NCBI RefSeq assembly: GCF_023008165.1
Contig: NZ_JAKQZA010000003.1
Span: 124,001 to 188,000, forward strand
From: Kordiimonas laminariae
GTDB taxonomy: Bacteria > Pseudomonadota > Alphaproteobacteria > Sphingomonadales > Kordiimonadaceae
Direction of reading: 5' to 3'
DNA: 64,000 nt
Below, piece by piece: positions 30,978 through 39,700 of this stretch (position 1 is its first letter; each line of letters opens with the position of its first letter). A program made the translations under genes and the position numbers. Under the pieces are notes generated by a model. The model ran no database searches. It worked only from the letters and a program-made list of their open reading frames with translations, and was not told where the DNA came from.

Positions 30978-31553
30978 CTATGCTTCCAGCTCTGCATCCC
31001 AATATAAAAAATCCCGCCAACTTTCATGAAGATAGTTAGGCGGGAATAAACGTCCAATAGTATGTAATTCGGTAGCAGTCGGCCTATAGGGCCAGCGCCT
31101 TATGTGCATACCCGCTTCTTGGGGTGTTCTTCCACCCTTTCGCATATTACACGGTGCACAGGCTGCCGAGATATTTTCCCAACTAGTTCGCCCACCTTGT
31201 GTTCTGGGGATCACATGATCAAAGGTAAGGTCTTCTTTCGAACCGCAGAACTGGCATGTAAATTGGTCTCTAAGAAACAAATTAAAGCGAGTAAAGGCAG
31301 GATATTCAGGCTGCTTCACATATTCCTTAAGCGCAATAACACTGGGCAGTTTCATACTAAAAGATGGTGACCGTACTTCCCTGTCGTATTCAGAAACAAT
31401 ATTCACACGATCAAGGAAAACAGCCTTTAAGGCCAATTGCCAATTCCAAAGACTAAGCGGATAATAACTGAGCGGCCGATAGTCCGCATTCAGCACCAGT
31501 GCCGGGCAGGATTCCGGTGATCTCTGGCTGGTTGGCACAAAGTTAATGCCCAT
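30978..31553 (-). CDS. HNH endonuclease domain protein
   Basis: This 191-residue protein carries an HNH nuclease domain near residues 95-165. The zinc-type Cys pairs are CQFCG and CAPCN. The core runs LTFDHVIPRTQGG through RTSWENISAACAPCNMRKGG. Such single-domain HNH proteins are widespread in bacterial chromosomes and their substrates are unknown. The ATG at 31553 is chosen because AGGGGGA lies upstream at the right distance. The longer TTG start would place the ribosome site inside the gene. It is divergent from GluQ-RS. Confidence 0.88.
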   Translation of the reverse strand: MGINFVPTSQRSPESCPALVLNADYRPLSYYPLSLWNWQLALKAVFLDRVNIVSEYDREVRSPSFSMKLPSVIALKEYVKQPEYPAFTRFNLFLRDQFTCQFCGSKEDLTFDHVIPRTQGGRTSWENISAACAPCNMRKGGRTPQEAGMHIRRWPYRPTATELHTIGRLFPPNYLHESWRDFLYWDAELEA

Positions 31554-31793
31554 TCTTTCGGTCCCCCTGAACAATCAGACACGGGCAAAACCGATACAAC
31601 AATCGGTGCTGCCATACACTCAACTCCGATACTCCGTAGAATCAAGATACAGTATTACAGCAGTATGACAAAATACTATATTATGTGCTTTACCACTTTT
31701 TTCTGTACTTCTTAATACGCATACAAACCAAAATCAGATGGCAAAAACAGCGTTTCCTATTTTCTTTTTCTTCTCATATCTTATGGTGCAGCT

Positions 31794-32666
31794 ATGACAG
31801 AAAATGATCAGAAATCACATATGTTCATCACACGCTTTGCCCCCAGCCCAACGGGAGGATTGCATATGGGGCATGCCTATTCAGCGCTTCTCGCCTTTCA
31901 TGAAGCGCAAAAGAATGATGGACGTTTTCTGCTCCGGATTGAGGATATTGATACCACCCGCTGCAAACCTGAATTTATTGAAGATATCTACAAAGATTTA
32001 GAGTGGCTTGGCCTTAGATGGGAAGCCCCTGTTCGGTGTCAGAGTCAACACTTCACTGATTTTCAGCAAGCACTTGATACGCTTAAAAGCATGGGGGTTA
32101 TCTACCCATGTTTTTGCACACGGAAAGAAATCCAGAACACTCAGTCCCAAATAGGGCCAGAAGGCATTATCTATCCCGGCATCTGCAAACATCTAACCGC
32201 AGAAGAACAGCAACAGCTTATAGATATGGGTAAATCTCATTCATGGCGGTTAAATCTGGATGCCGCACTAGAAAAAATAGACACACCTATATTTTGGCGG
32301 GATCAAATCGCAGGACAAATAGCTGCGACCCCTGAATTACTGGGAGATGTTATTCTAGCGAGAAAAGATACACCAACGAGCTATCACCTTTCCGTTGTGG
32401 TAGATGACGCTTTGCAAAACATCACCCATGTAATCAGAGGCAAAGATCTATGGCATGCAACCCATATACATGTTGTGCTTCAGTCGCTGTTGAAATTACC
32501 TCATCCTAGCTATTGGCATCACGAACTGTTGCTTGACGAAAGCGGTGAAAAATTCGCCAAACGCAACAAATCCGTGACGCTAAAGTCCATTCGCGAGAGC
32601 GGTGCTAGCGTAAAAGATCTATACACAAAGCTGGGTTTTAATTACTTCCCGCCTGTTAATTTATGA
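31794..32666 (+). CDS. gluQ: Glutamyl-Q tRNA(Asp) synthetase
   Basis: This 290-residue protein is a truncated class I glutamyl-tRNA synthetase. The HIGH-like motif is GGLHMGHAYSA near residues 21-31, and the KMSKS-like motif is KFAKRNKSV near 257-265. The zinc site has CFC at about 106 with IYPGIC near 125. GluQ-RS attaches glutamate to queuosine at the wobble base of tRNA(Asp) and needs no anticodon-binding domain, which is absent here. It overlaps the M1 peptidase gene on the other strand by 25 bp (32642-32666). Confidence 0.95.
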   Translation: MTENDQKSHMFITRFAPSPTGGLHMGHAYSALLAFHEAQKNDGRFLLRIEDIDTTRCKPEFIEDIYKDLEWLGLRWEAPVRCQSQHFTDFQQALDTLKSMGVIYPCFCTRKEIQNTQSQIGPEGIIYPGICKHLTAEEQQQLIDMGKSHSWRLNLDAALEKIDTPIFWRDQIAGQIAATPELLGDVILARKDTPTSYHLSVVVDDALQNITHVIRGKDLWHATHIHVVLQSLLKLPHPSYWHHELLLDESGEKFAKRNKSVTLKSIRESGASVKDLYTKLGFNYFPPVNL

Positions 32667-35170
32667 GCCCGCTTTGTCTGGTCTGCTGCTTGTAAAAGTT
32701 TTAACTTCAGCTGGTAATTATAACTCGGATGTTCTTTCAAGAAGGTATCAATCATATCGACGGCCTCTTCTGATCGGTGTGAATTCAACGTCGTGACTAT
32801 CCAACGCCCCGGAAAGAAAATATCACCAGTTTTCTGAATCTCTTCTAACAGCTCAATACTTGGTCCAATAAATCTTTCAGCATGTTTGCGCCTTAAAGGG
32901 TGATGCAAATAAGAAATTGCAGATAAAACCCAAGCTTCTACTGCACGATGTTTTTCTTGCTTTAACAATTCAAAGAAGGTTTCTCTGATCTTTTTATCTG
33001 GGGAAAGAGCTCCAGCCACAAATTTAAATCTGTGTTGGCGATCAGGGTTTTGGATTGCCACATATTGCTGATTAATAATTTTTTGCCCAAACTTGGGAAG
33101 TTTAATCGCTAATGTGGAAGCAAGTCTTATTCTGTCAATCTCAGACAAAACCAAACCTTCAATTTCAATAGTACCTTCCCATACAGCGTACAAATAACTC
33201 AACTGCTTACGTGAAATGGCAATATTTTGAAAACTACGAAATAGCCGTTTCTGGATCGATTTATTTGTTTCCAAAAGCACTGCTTTTAAGAGCATTGCTT
33301 CCAATTTTTTTGCGGTATTGTTGCGCTGTTTTTCAGGCAGAAAATTCCAGAAGATATTTTCGATCTGTGTAAGAACTAAACCCTGTAATAACTGATTAGG
33401 TTCCTGAAACACCCTTTCAGACAAGAAACTATAGTATTCATATGGCGCTATAGATTTGTCACCATCCAGCATACGTTCATATGCACTAATGAAAACACTA
33501 GCTCTTTCCAATTCAGAAAACGTCCCCCAATGCTCCCTAATCGCCCCCAAATCAACGGGGAAAATACCGTAGCCTTTACCATCTGTATTAAAGAGCAACA
33601 CATCACTTTCGGCCAGTACGACATCCACGTTTGCCTCTGCGAAATCAATCATTTGCTTTTCCGCAGTACCATCTAGTCTGCGAACAGTGAATTGCTGCGG
33701 CCACACTCTGCCGTTATTCATAGGGTCAGACTGTTCCAAACCACTACCCGAAACATTAATATATGGCATTCTGGGTGAATTAACCCACACCTCGCTCCAT
33801 GCTTTCAGATCATGCTCCGAACGTCGATCTAGAATGCTGATCAACCCTGGCCAAGTAGCATTGGCACCGGCAAATGTATTTAAATACTCTTGGATACCTG
33901 TTTGGAACTCTTCCTTACCTAAAAGCAACTCAAGCTGCTGCATCATAATCGGTGCTTTATTATAGATAATACTGCCATACAAAGTGCCTGCCTCATTTAA
34001 ATTTGGCAGTTCCTGACGGATAGCATTTGCCCCTTCTGTACGGTCTACGGCATAAGCCCTCGGGAAATTTCTGATATGAAAATTCAGATCATGGTTCACA
34101 TCAGGGAAGCTGGGGTTAACAATTTTCGCGGCCATAAAATTAGCAAACACTTCTTTGGTCCATACATCATTGAACCAATCCATCGTTACGAGATTACCAA
34201 ACCACATGTGCGCAACTTCATGTGCAATAAGGTTTGCTCGTCCAAGCTCCTGAGCTTTTGATGCATCTTTCTCCAGAAACAAGCTGCTTGCCCGGTACTG
34301 AATGGCGCCAACATGTTCCATACCGCCATACTGAAAGGCTGGAATTAAGGCGAAATCCATTTTCTGAAAGGGATGCTTGATGCCCGTATAGTCTTCAAGC
34401 CATTTAAGCGCCGCATAATGTTGATCAAAAATTTCATCCACATTCCGTTCTAATTTTTCCGTATCAGTTTCACGGTGCAGCATCTGGAAAATTTGACCGT
34501 TATGTTCCCGGCGTACGACATCAAAACGGCCAGCAACAAAGGAGAAAAGATAACTACTGATACGGTCACTGGTTTGAAAGGCAATGGTTTTCACGCCAGC
34601 ATCTATAGACTGATGCTTCACTGCACCATTCGCAATTGCCTGCCAGGCTTCTGGCATTGTAAGGGTAAGATTATATGTAGCTTTCAGGTTTGGTTGATCA
34701 AACACCGGGAAGGCAGTTCTCGCACGGTCGGGCACAAACAGTGTATAAAGATAATCATCGTTCCGGTTTAAAGAACTTTGCCCTGCGAAAAACTCTATTT
34801 TAACACTATTGTCACCAGCATTCAGGAATGTACCATCCAACACTAAATGCTCATTTTCAAACCTAATATTTCTTTCCGTACCATTCACCCATAGTTGGTG
34901 TATTTTTTCGCCGTTCTCTTTGAAATCCAACTGCAACGTTTCAGGAATGCTGGAAAGATCAAACGTAATAATCGCTTGGCTGTTAATTTCAGCTTCTGCT
35001 TCATCCTTCAGATTAAAAGTGAGATCATAGTGGATATTGGAGAGAAGCTGCTTTCGTTCTTTCGCAAGCTCAAGAGACACACCTGGCTCAATCGGAGCGG
35101 CTAAAACATTACTTTCACTAAAAGAAATCCAAACCAGAAAAGCAGTAAACAAGCTAAAGAGTCGCGGCAT
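32642..35170 (-). CDS. M1 family metallopeptidase (aminopeptidase N-like), exported
   Basis: This 842-residue protein has a signal peptide (to about residue 24, ending SNVLAA). An M1 N-terminal beta domain follows. The catalytic domain has HEVAHMWFGN near 316-325 (HEXXH) and the third zinc ligand Glu in WTKEVFANF near 339. The substrate-binding GXMEN reads GGMEHVG near residue 283, with His for the usual Asn. A C-terminal helical (ERAP1-like) domain of about 330 residues completes it. It removes N-terminal residues from peptides, here probably in the periplasm. The 3' end overlaps gluQ by 25 bp. Confidence 0.92.
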   Translation of the reverse strand: MPRLFSLFTAFLVWISFSESNVLAAPIEPGVSLELAKERKQLLSNIHYDLTFNLKDEAEAEINSQAIITFDLSSIPETLQLDFKENGEKIHQLWVNGTERNIRFENEHLVLDGTFLNAGDNSVKIEFFAGQSSLNRNDDYLYTLFVPDRARTAFPVFDQPNLKATYNLTLTMPEAWQAIANGAVKHQSIDAGVKTIAFQTSDRISSYLFSFVAGRFDVVRREHNGQIFQMLHRETDTEKLERNVDEIFDQHYAALKWLEDYTGIKHPFQKMDFALIPAFQYGGMEHVGAIQYRASSLFLEKDASKAQELGRANLIAHEVAHMWFGNLVTMDWFNDVWTKEVFANFMAAKIVNPSFPDVNHDLNFHIRNFPRAYAVDRTEGANAIRQELPNLNEAGTLYGSIIYNKAPIMMQQLELLLGKEEFQTGIQEYLNTFAGANATWPGLISILDRRSEHDLKAWSEVWVNSPRMPYINVSGSGLEQSDPMNNGRVWPQQFTVRRLDGTAEKQMIDFAEANVDVVLAESDVLLFNTDGKGYGIFPVDLGAIREHWGTFSELERASVFISAYERMLDGDKSIAPYEYYSFLSERVFQEPNQLLQGLVLTQIENIFWNFLPEKQRNNTAKKLEAMLLKAVLLETNKSIQKRLFRSFQNIAISRKQLSYLYAVWEGTIEIEGLVLSEIDRIRLASTLAIKLPKFGQKIINQQYVAIQNPDRQHRFKFVAGALSPDKKIRETFFELLKQEKHRAVEAWVLSAISYLHHPLRRKHAERFIGPSIELLEEIQKTGDIFFPGRWIVTTLNSHRSEEAVDMIDTFLKEHPSYNYQLKLKLLQAADQTKRAHKLTGGK

Positions 35171-35281
35171 AACAGTGTCCCGTTCAGTTACAATAAAGGT
35201 ATTTTATCGAACACGCCGCGGAAGGCCAGCCACAAAGATGTTAGAAGGCCTGCCTATGGGAGAGAACAGGCCTTCATTTAG

Positions 35282-35392
35282 TTAGTCGGAACTACTGCAA
35301 CAACACTGGGCAGCATCCCGTGCTTTACAGTCACAATTTGTACATTCACAGCCTGAGCCACACTTACACTCACATGTTTGCTCTTCTGTCAT
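35282..35392 (-). CDS. Tiny metallothionein-like Cys-rich protein, 36 residues
   Basis: A short frame starts MTEEQTCECKCGSGCECTNC and ends with CCC. It has ten Cys in 36 residues in CxC, CxxC and CCC arrangements, and no hydrophobic core. This is the pattern of metallothioneins, which bind zinc, cadmium or copper. The ATG at 35392 is preferred over one two codons upstream because AAAGGA lies 7 nt before it. It is divergent from a MerR-type gene, and its promoter carries that family's 19-bp spacer, so metal-induced expression is strongly suggested. The length is too small for most gene finders. Confidence 0.85.
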   Translation of the reverse strand: MTEEQTCECKCGSGCECTNCDCKARDAAQCCCSSSD

Positions 35393-35430
35393 CTTCATTT
35401 CCTTTCTTAAGTTTTCATTCAAGAAAATAA

Positions 35431-35461
35431 AAGCTACAATCTGTAGCAACTACAGATTCAA
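35431..35461 (-). promoter_or_regulatory. MerR-type promoter/operator for the metallothionein
   Basis: On the minus strand TTGAAT (35456-35461) and TAGCTT (35431-35436) are separated by 19 bp, the unusual spacing typical of MerR-controlled promoters. The spacer holds ATCTGTAG and CTACAGAT, an exact dyad around CAA (35439-35457), the expected MerR-dimer site. Confidence 0.85.
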
Positions 35462-35483
35462 GAGTTTTTTTCAGGAAATAGGT

Positions 35484-35930
35484 ATGCGGCTATCCATTGG
35501 AAAATTGAGTAAGAAAAGCGACGTGAATATTGAGACAATTCGCTACTATGAACGTATCAAACTCATGCCTCCCCCTTTCAGAAGCGATGGTGGTCACCGA
35601 ATCTATGACGAAACTCATACGGAGCGCCTCCTGTTTATTCGTCGTTGTCGCGATCTCGGATTTCCACTTGAGGATATCCGAAGCCTTCTCGATATGGCTG
35701 ATCAGGATGAACATTGTTCCAGCATGCGGCCAACTGCTTTTACACACCTAGATGTAGTGCGTGCCAAAATCGCAGCTCTTCAAGAAATGGAAAAAGCACT
35801 CACAACCATACTTGATGATTGCCGTGATTGTTCCACCCCAGCCTGCAGTGTCAGTAATGCTTTGTTCAGGTGTGCCGTTCGAAGCTGCGCCTGCTCCGGC
35901 AGTGCAGATTTAAAACTAATCAATGTGTAA
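35484..35930 (+). CDS. MerR family metal-responsive regulator
   Basis: This 148-residue protein has the MerR winged helix at residues 4-70 (SIGKLSKKSDVNIETIRYYE) and a dimerisation helix after it. Metal-ligand candidates are Cys78, Cys113, Cys116 and Cys121, corresponding to the Cys positions of ZntR/MerR-type sensors, plus an unusual Cys-rich tail (Cys130, 135, 137). The effector is thus probably a thiophilic metal such as Zn, Cd or Hg, but which one cannot be read from sequence. It is divergent from the metallothionein gene, whose promoter it most likely controls. Confidence 0.9.
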   Translation: MRLSIGKLSKKSDVNIETIRYYERIKLMPPPFRSDGGHRIYDETHTERLLFIRRCRDLGFPLEDIRSLLDMADQDEHCSSMRPTAFTHLDVVRAKIAALQEMEKALTTILDDCRDCSTPACSVSNALFRCAVRSCACSGSADLKLINV

Positions 35931-36048
35931 GAAACCCACATCACATAAGTGAGACACACTGTCGCGATCACCGATTAAGAGTTGTTCTTATATTCCTGAC
36001 GACTATTATGCGAGCATGTGAGGTTTATAAATTACGAATGGAAATTCA

Positions 36049-36237
36049 ATGAAAGCCATTTTTGTATTGGCAATTCTAAGCGCCGTAGCAACGTTAATCG
36101 TAATGCTGATGGGCGTGATGACGATGGGAAAAACAGAGAAGAAAAACCAACGCCGCGGCCAAAAACTTATGCGCGCCCGTGTTACTCTTCAATTCACTAC
36201 ACTTTTCCTTTTGATTCTTGCTGCTGCCACCGGCTAA
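36049..36237 (+). CDS. HIG1 domain small membrane protein
   Basis: This 62-residue protein has two membrane helices (residues about 3-24 and 46-60) joined by a basic loop with QKLMRARVTLQ, the conserved motif of the HIG1 (hypoxia-induced gene 1) family. The mitochondrial members help assemble respiratory supercomplexes. In alphaproteobacteria such genes often precede the PduO-type adenosyltransferase, as here with a 3-nt gap. GGA precedes the ATG. Confidence 0.85.
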   Translation: MKAIFVLAILSAVATLIVMLMGVMTMGKTEKKNQRRGQKLMRARVTLQFTTLFLLILAAATG

Positions 36238-36240
36238 TCA

Positions 36241-36807
36241 ATGGTCAAGCTTACTAAAATCTATACCCGCGGCGGCGACAAAGGACAAACATCCCTCGTT
36301 GATGGTAGTCGGCTCGATAAAGATAATGCCCGCATTATAGCATACGGCGACGTAGACGAAACAAACTCTATCATTGGCCTAGCTCGACTGCACACCAAAG
36401 CAGCGGCGGATGATATGCTGTCGCAAATTCAAAATGATCTCTTCGATCTGGGCGCAGATCTTGCGACACCTGGTGACGATTTCACCCCTGGTGAAATGAC
36501 CCTCCGCATAACCAGCGAGCAGGTTGAACGGCTTGAAAAAGAGATCGACACACTGAACGCCGAACTAGCGCCTCTGAATAGCTTTATTCTGCCGGGCGGT
36601 AGCCCAGCGAGCGCTTTTCTTCATCAAGCTCGTACCGTATGTCGCCGCGCAGAACGCCACGCTATAACAGCTTCAAAAGAAACAGCTATTAATCCTGAAG
36701 CAATAAAATATTTGAATCGTCTCTCTGACCACCTATTTGTTGCATCAAGGTACCTTAATAATAAAGGCTCTGCTGATGTTTTGTGGGTACCGGGAGCCAA
36801 CAGGTAA
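36241..36807 (+). CDS. Cob(I)alamin adenosyltransferase, PduO type
   Basis: This 188-residue enzyme adenosylates cob(I)alamin to make coenzyme B12. The ATP-binding motif TRGGDKGQTSLVDG lies near residues 7-20. RTVCRRAERH near 137 carries the conserved Arg, and NRLSDHLFVASRY near 160 is also typical. It is close to HIG1 and etfBA, an arrangement often seen in alphaproteobacteria. The link may lie in propionyl-CoA or mutase metabolism, which is inference. Confidence 0.95.
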   Translation: MVKLTKIYTRGGDKGQTSLVDGSRLDKDNARIIAYGDVDETNSIIGLARLHTKAAADDMLSQIQNDLFDLGADLATPGDDFTPGEMTLRITSEQVERLEKEIDTLNAELAPLNSFILPGGSPASAFLHQARTVCRRAERHAITASKETAINPEAIKYLNRLSDHLFVASRYLNNKGSADVLWVPGANR

Positions 36808-37002
36808 TCAAACCTTCTTTCAAGGTGTCACCTTACCGTTACGGTTCCCCGGAATATGTTGCACTGCATTGACTCATGCCACCGCATGCGCTAACGCTGT
36901 GTACCCTTGAATTTCAAGGATTGGCACTGCCAAATGCCAGTCCTTACACAACTGGAAATGGGGGCTTTGTTGCCCTGCACAAAAACCGGGAGAAGTTAGT
37001 CC

Positions 37003-37749
37003 ATGAAAATCATGGTCCCCGTCAAACGGGTAGTCGATTACAACGTGAAAGTTCGCGTAAAATCAGACAACACTGGCGTTGAGCTCGCCAACGTAAAAAT
37101 GTCCATGAACCCTTTTGACGAAATTGCTGTTGAAGAAGCAATTCGCCTCAAGGAAGCTGGTAAAGCAGAAGAGATCGTTGTTGTATCTGTAGGCCCTAAG
37201 CTTGCTCAGGAAACAATTCGCACAGGTCTCGCAATGGGTGCTGATCGCGGTATTCTTGTAGAGCATGATGGCGAAACTGAGCCGCTAGCTGTTGCTAAAA
37301 CGCTGAAAGCAATCGTTACTGAAGAAAATCCAGATATCGTTCTTCTCGGTAAGCAAGCAATTGACGGCGATAACAACCAAACTGGCCAGATGCTGGCACA
37401 GCTTCTTGGTTGGCCACAAGGTACATTCGCTTCAGAAGTTGCTCCTGAAGATGGTAGCCTAAGCGTTACTCGTGAAATCGACGGTGGTCTGGAAACAGTG
37501 AAGCTGAACCTTCCTGCCGTTGTAACAACAGACCTTCGTTTGAACGAGCCACGTTATGCGTCTCTACCAAACATTATGAAGGCGAAGCGCAAGCCAATCG
37601 ATATGAAAACACCTGCTGATTACGGTGTAGACATGGGCACGCGCCTTACTGTTCTAAAGGTTGAAGAGCCACCACAACGCGAAGCTGGTATCATGGTTGA
37701 AAGCGTTGAAGACCTAGTTTCCAAGCTTAAAGAAAAGGGAGTAATCTAA
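37003..37749 (+). CDS. etfB: Electron transfer flavoprotein subunit beta
   Basis: This 248-residue ETF beta subunit has the AMP-binding pattern. The family signature near the N-terminus is [20 protein letters not shown], with [19 protein letters not shown] near 35. ETF takes electrons from acyl-CoA dehydrogenases, such as that at 1877, and gives them to ETF:quinone oxidoreductase. GGGAGAAG precedes the ATG. The etfA start follows directly after the stop. Codon use is strongly biased, suggesting high expression. Confidence 0.97.
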   Translation: MKIMVPVKRVVDYNVKVRVKSDNTGVELANVKMSMNPFDEIAVEEAIRLKEAGKAEEIVVVSVGPKLAQETIRTGLAMGADRGILVEHDGETEPLAVAKTLKAIVTEENPDIVLLGKQAIDGDNNQTGQMLAQLLGWPQGTFASEVAPEDGSLSVTREIDGGLETVKLNLPAVVTTDLRLNEPRYASLPNIMKAKRKPIDMKTPADYGVDMGTRLTVLKVEEPPQREAGIMVESVEDLVSKLKEKGVI

Positions 37750-38676
37750 ATGTCTGCTCTCGTATTTGTTGAACACGATAATACAGAACTTAAAGATGCT
37801 ACACTAGCTGCTGTAACAGCTGCACAGGCATTTGGTGATGTTGATCTTCTTGTTGCTGGTTCAGGCTGCGGCGCTGTTGCAGAAGCTGCAAGCAAAATCG
37901 CTGGCGTAAACAAGGTTCTCGTTGCTGACGCTGATGCATACGCTCACCCACTAGCGGAAGAACTTACAGCAGTAGTTCTTGCAAACGCTGAAGGGTACGA
38001 TGCAATCATCGCACCTGCGACAACAACTGGTAAGAACTTCCTGCCACGTGTTGCAGCCTCTCTTGATGTTGCTCAGATTTCTGACATCACAGAAGTTGTT
38101 AGCACAGACACATTCAAGCGCCCTATCTACGCTGGTAACGCTATAGCGACAGTACAGAGCGCTGATGCTGTAAAAGTTATTACAGTACGCGGTACAGCGT
38201 TTGATAAAGCTGCTGCTGAAGGCGGTTCTGCAAGCGTTGAAGATGCTAAAGGCGCAGACACCGTTGGCGTTTCAAGCTTCGTGAAATCAGAACTTTCTGA
38301 ATCTGACCGTCCAGAACTTACATCTGCGAAAATCATCATTTCTGGTGGTCGCGGTATGGGTTCCGGCGAAAACTTCGCGATTATTGATAAAGTAGCTGAC
38401 AAACTTGGCGCTGCTGTTGGTGCATCACGCGCTGCCGTGGATGCGGGCTTCGTACCAAACGATTACCAGGTTGGCCAGACAGGTAAGATTGTTGCGCCTG
38501 AACTTTACATCGCTGTTGGTATCTCTGGCGCGATCCAGCACCTTGCAGGTATGAAAGACAGTAAAGTGATTGTAGCAATCAACAAAGACGAAGAAGCACC
38601 TATTTTCCAGGTTGCTGATTACGGTCTTGTTGCTGATCTGTTCGAAGCAGTTCCAGCACTGGAAGCTGCTCTTTAA
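37750..38676 (+). CDS. etfA: Electron transfer flavoprotein subunit alpha
   Basis: This 308-residue alpha subunit contributes the FAD site: [12 protein letters not shown] near residues 198-209, then [11 protein letters not shown] near 227 and [13 protein letters not shown] near 255-270. It begins right after etfB, so the two are translated together. A terminator follows at 38707 before the dehydrogenase gene, which may nonetheless share regulation. Confidence 0.97.
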   Translation: MSALVFVEHDNTELKDATLAAVTAAQAFGDVDLLVAGSGCGAVAEAASKIAGVNKVLVADADAYAHPLAEELTAVVLANAEGYDAIIAPATTTGKNFLPRVAASLDVAQISDITEVVSTDTFKRPIYAGNAIATVQSADAVKVITVRGTAFDKAAAEGGSASVEDAKGADTVGVSSFVKSELSESDRPELTSAKIIISGGRGMGSGENFAIIDKVADKLGAAVGASRAAVDAGFVPNDYQVGQTGKIVAPELYIAVGISGAIQHLAGMKDSKVIVAINKDEEAPIFQVADYGLVADLFEAVPALEAAL

Positions 38677-38706
38677 GGCGCACGCTTTAAGCACTTGAGC
38701 TTTTAG

Positions 38707-38737
38707 AAAAAGGGCGTCGATTTCGGCGCCCTTTTTT
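38707..38737 (+). terminator. Rho-independent terminator after etfBA
   Basis: AAAAAGGGCG and CGCCCTTTTTT pair around a short loop, with a T-run after. Confidence 0.9.
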
Positions 38738-38785
38738 GTATACTAATAACTAAGAATAAAAATATACCGTTCTGAAAGGGAAGAG

Positions 38786-39661
38786 ATGGTTGATACTGTA
38801 GGGGTTGTTGGCGCGGGCCAGATGGGGAATGGCATCGCTCATGTTTCTGCTGTTGCAGGCCTTAATGTTGTGCTTAGCGATGTTTCCATGGAACAGGCGC
38901 AAGCAGGCCTTAGTGTTGTAGAGCAGAACCTGATGCGCCAGGTTGGCAAGGGTGTTATTTCTGCGGAAGAAATGGAAGCCGCTCTTGGCCGAATTACTTT
39001 AGCTGATAATCTATCTGCACATAAAAACTGTGACTTGGTCATTGAAGCAGCGACAGAAAACGAGCAGATTAAAACGAGCATCTTCAAAGAACTTTGCCCG
39101 CACCTGAAATCATCTGCCCTTCTGGCTTCTAACACATCCTCGATTTCCATCACACGTCTAGCTGCCAGCACGGACCGACCTGAACAGTTCATGGGCGTGC
39201 ATTTCATGAATCCCGTACCAGTGATGAAATTGGTTGAACTGATCCCAGGCATCGCGACATCCAAGGAAACACAGGAACGGTTTACGCAGTTCACAGATAA
39301 CCTTAGCAAAGTAACTGCTGTATCAGAAGATTTCCCAGCCTTTATTGTAAACCGCATTCTAATGCCGATGATCAATGAAGCGATCTACACACTCTATGAA
39401 GGTGTTGGTTCAGTTGATTGCATAGATAAAGCCATGCGGCTTGGCGCAAACCATCCAATGGGTCCGTTACAGCTTGCGGACTTCATTGGCTTAGACACCT
39501 GCCTATCCATTATGCAGGTACTCTATGAAGGTCTTGGTGATAGTAAATACCGCCCTTGCCCGCTGCTGGTGAAATATGTGGAAGCTGGCTGGCTTGGCCG
39601 TAAAACCAAACGCGGTTTTTATGATTACCGGGTAGAAGGCGAGCCAGTTCCAACTCGGTAA
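38786..39661 (+). CDS. 3-hydroxybutyryl-CoA (3-hydroxyacyl-CoA) dehydrogenase
   Basis: This 291-residue NAD enzyme has the N-terminal Rossmann motif GVVGAGQMGNGIAHV near residues 6-20. The HFMN motif is in VHFMNPVPVMKLVELI near 138-153. The C-terminal domain ends with KTKRGFYDY. It oxidises 3-hydroxyacyl-CoA in fatty-acid breakdown or feeds PHB metabolism, in line with etfBA before it and the PHA synthase-like gene at the window end. AAGGGAAGAG precedes the ATG. Confidence 0.93.
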   Translation: MVDTVGVVGAGQMGNGIAHVSAVAGLNVVLSDVSMEQAQAGLSVVEQNLMRQVGKGVISAEEMEAALGRITLADNLSAHKNCDLVIEAATENEQIKTSIFKELCPHLKSSALLASNTSSISITRLAASTDRPEQFMGVHFMNPVPVMKLVELIPGIATSKETQERFTQFTDNLSKVTAVSEDFPAFIVNRILMPMINEAIYTLYEGVGSVDCIDKAMRLGANHPMGPLQLADFIGLDTCLSIMQVLYEGLGDSKYRPCPLLVKYVEAGWLGRKTKRGFYDYRVEGEPVPTR

Positions 39662-39670
39662 TTCACAAAG

Positions 39671-39698
39671 AAAAAGCCCCGTTAATTACGGGGCTTTT
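39671..39698. terminator. Bidirectional terminator
   Basis: AAAAGCCCCG / CGGGGCTTTT around TTAATTA. Serves the dehydrogenase and the convergent TPR lipoprotein gene. Confidence 0.92.
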
Positions 39699-39700
39699 AC

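Noticed and set aside
36876-37082. A plus-strand frame of 68 codons before etfB
   Set aside because: It overlaps the start of etfB in another frame and has no ribosome site or sensible composition.
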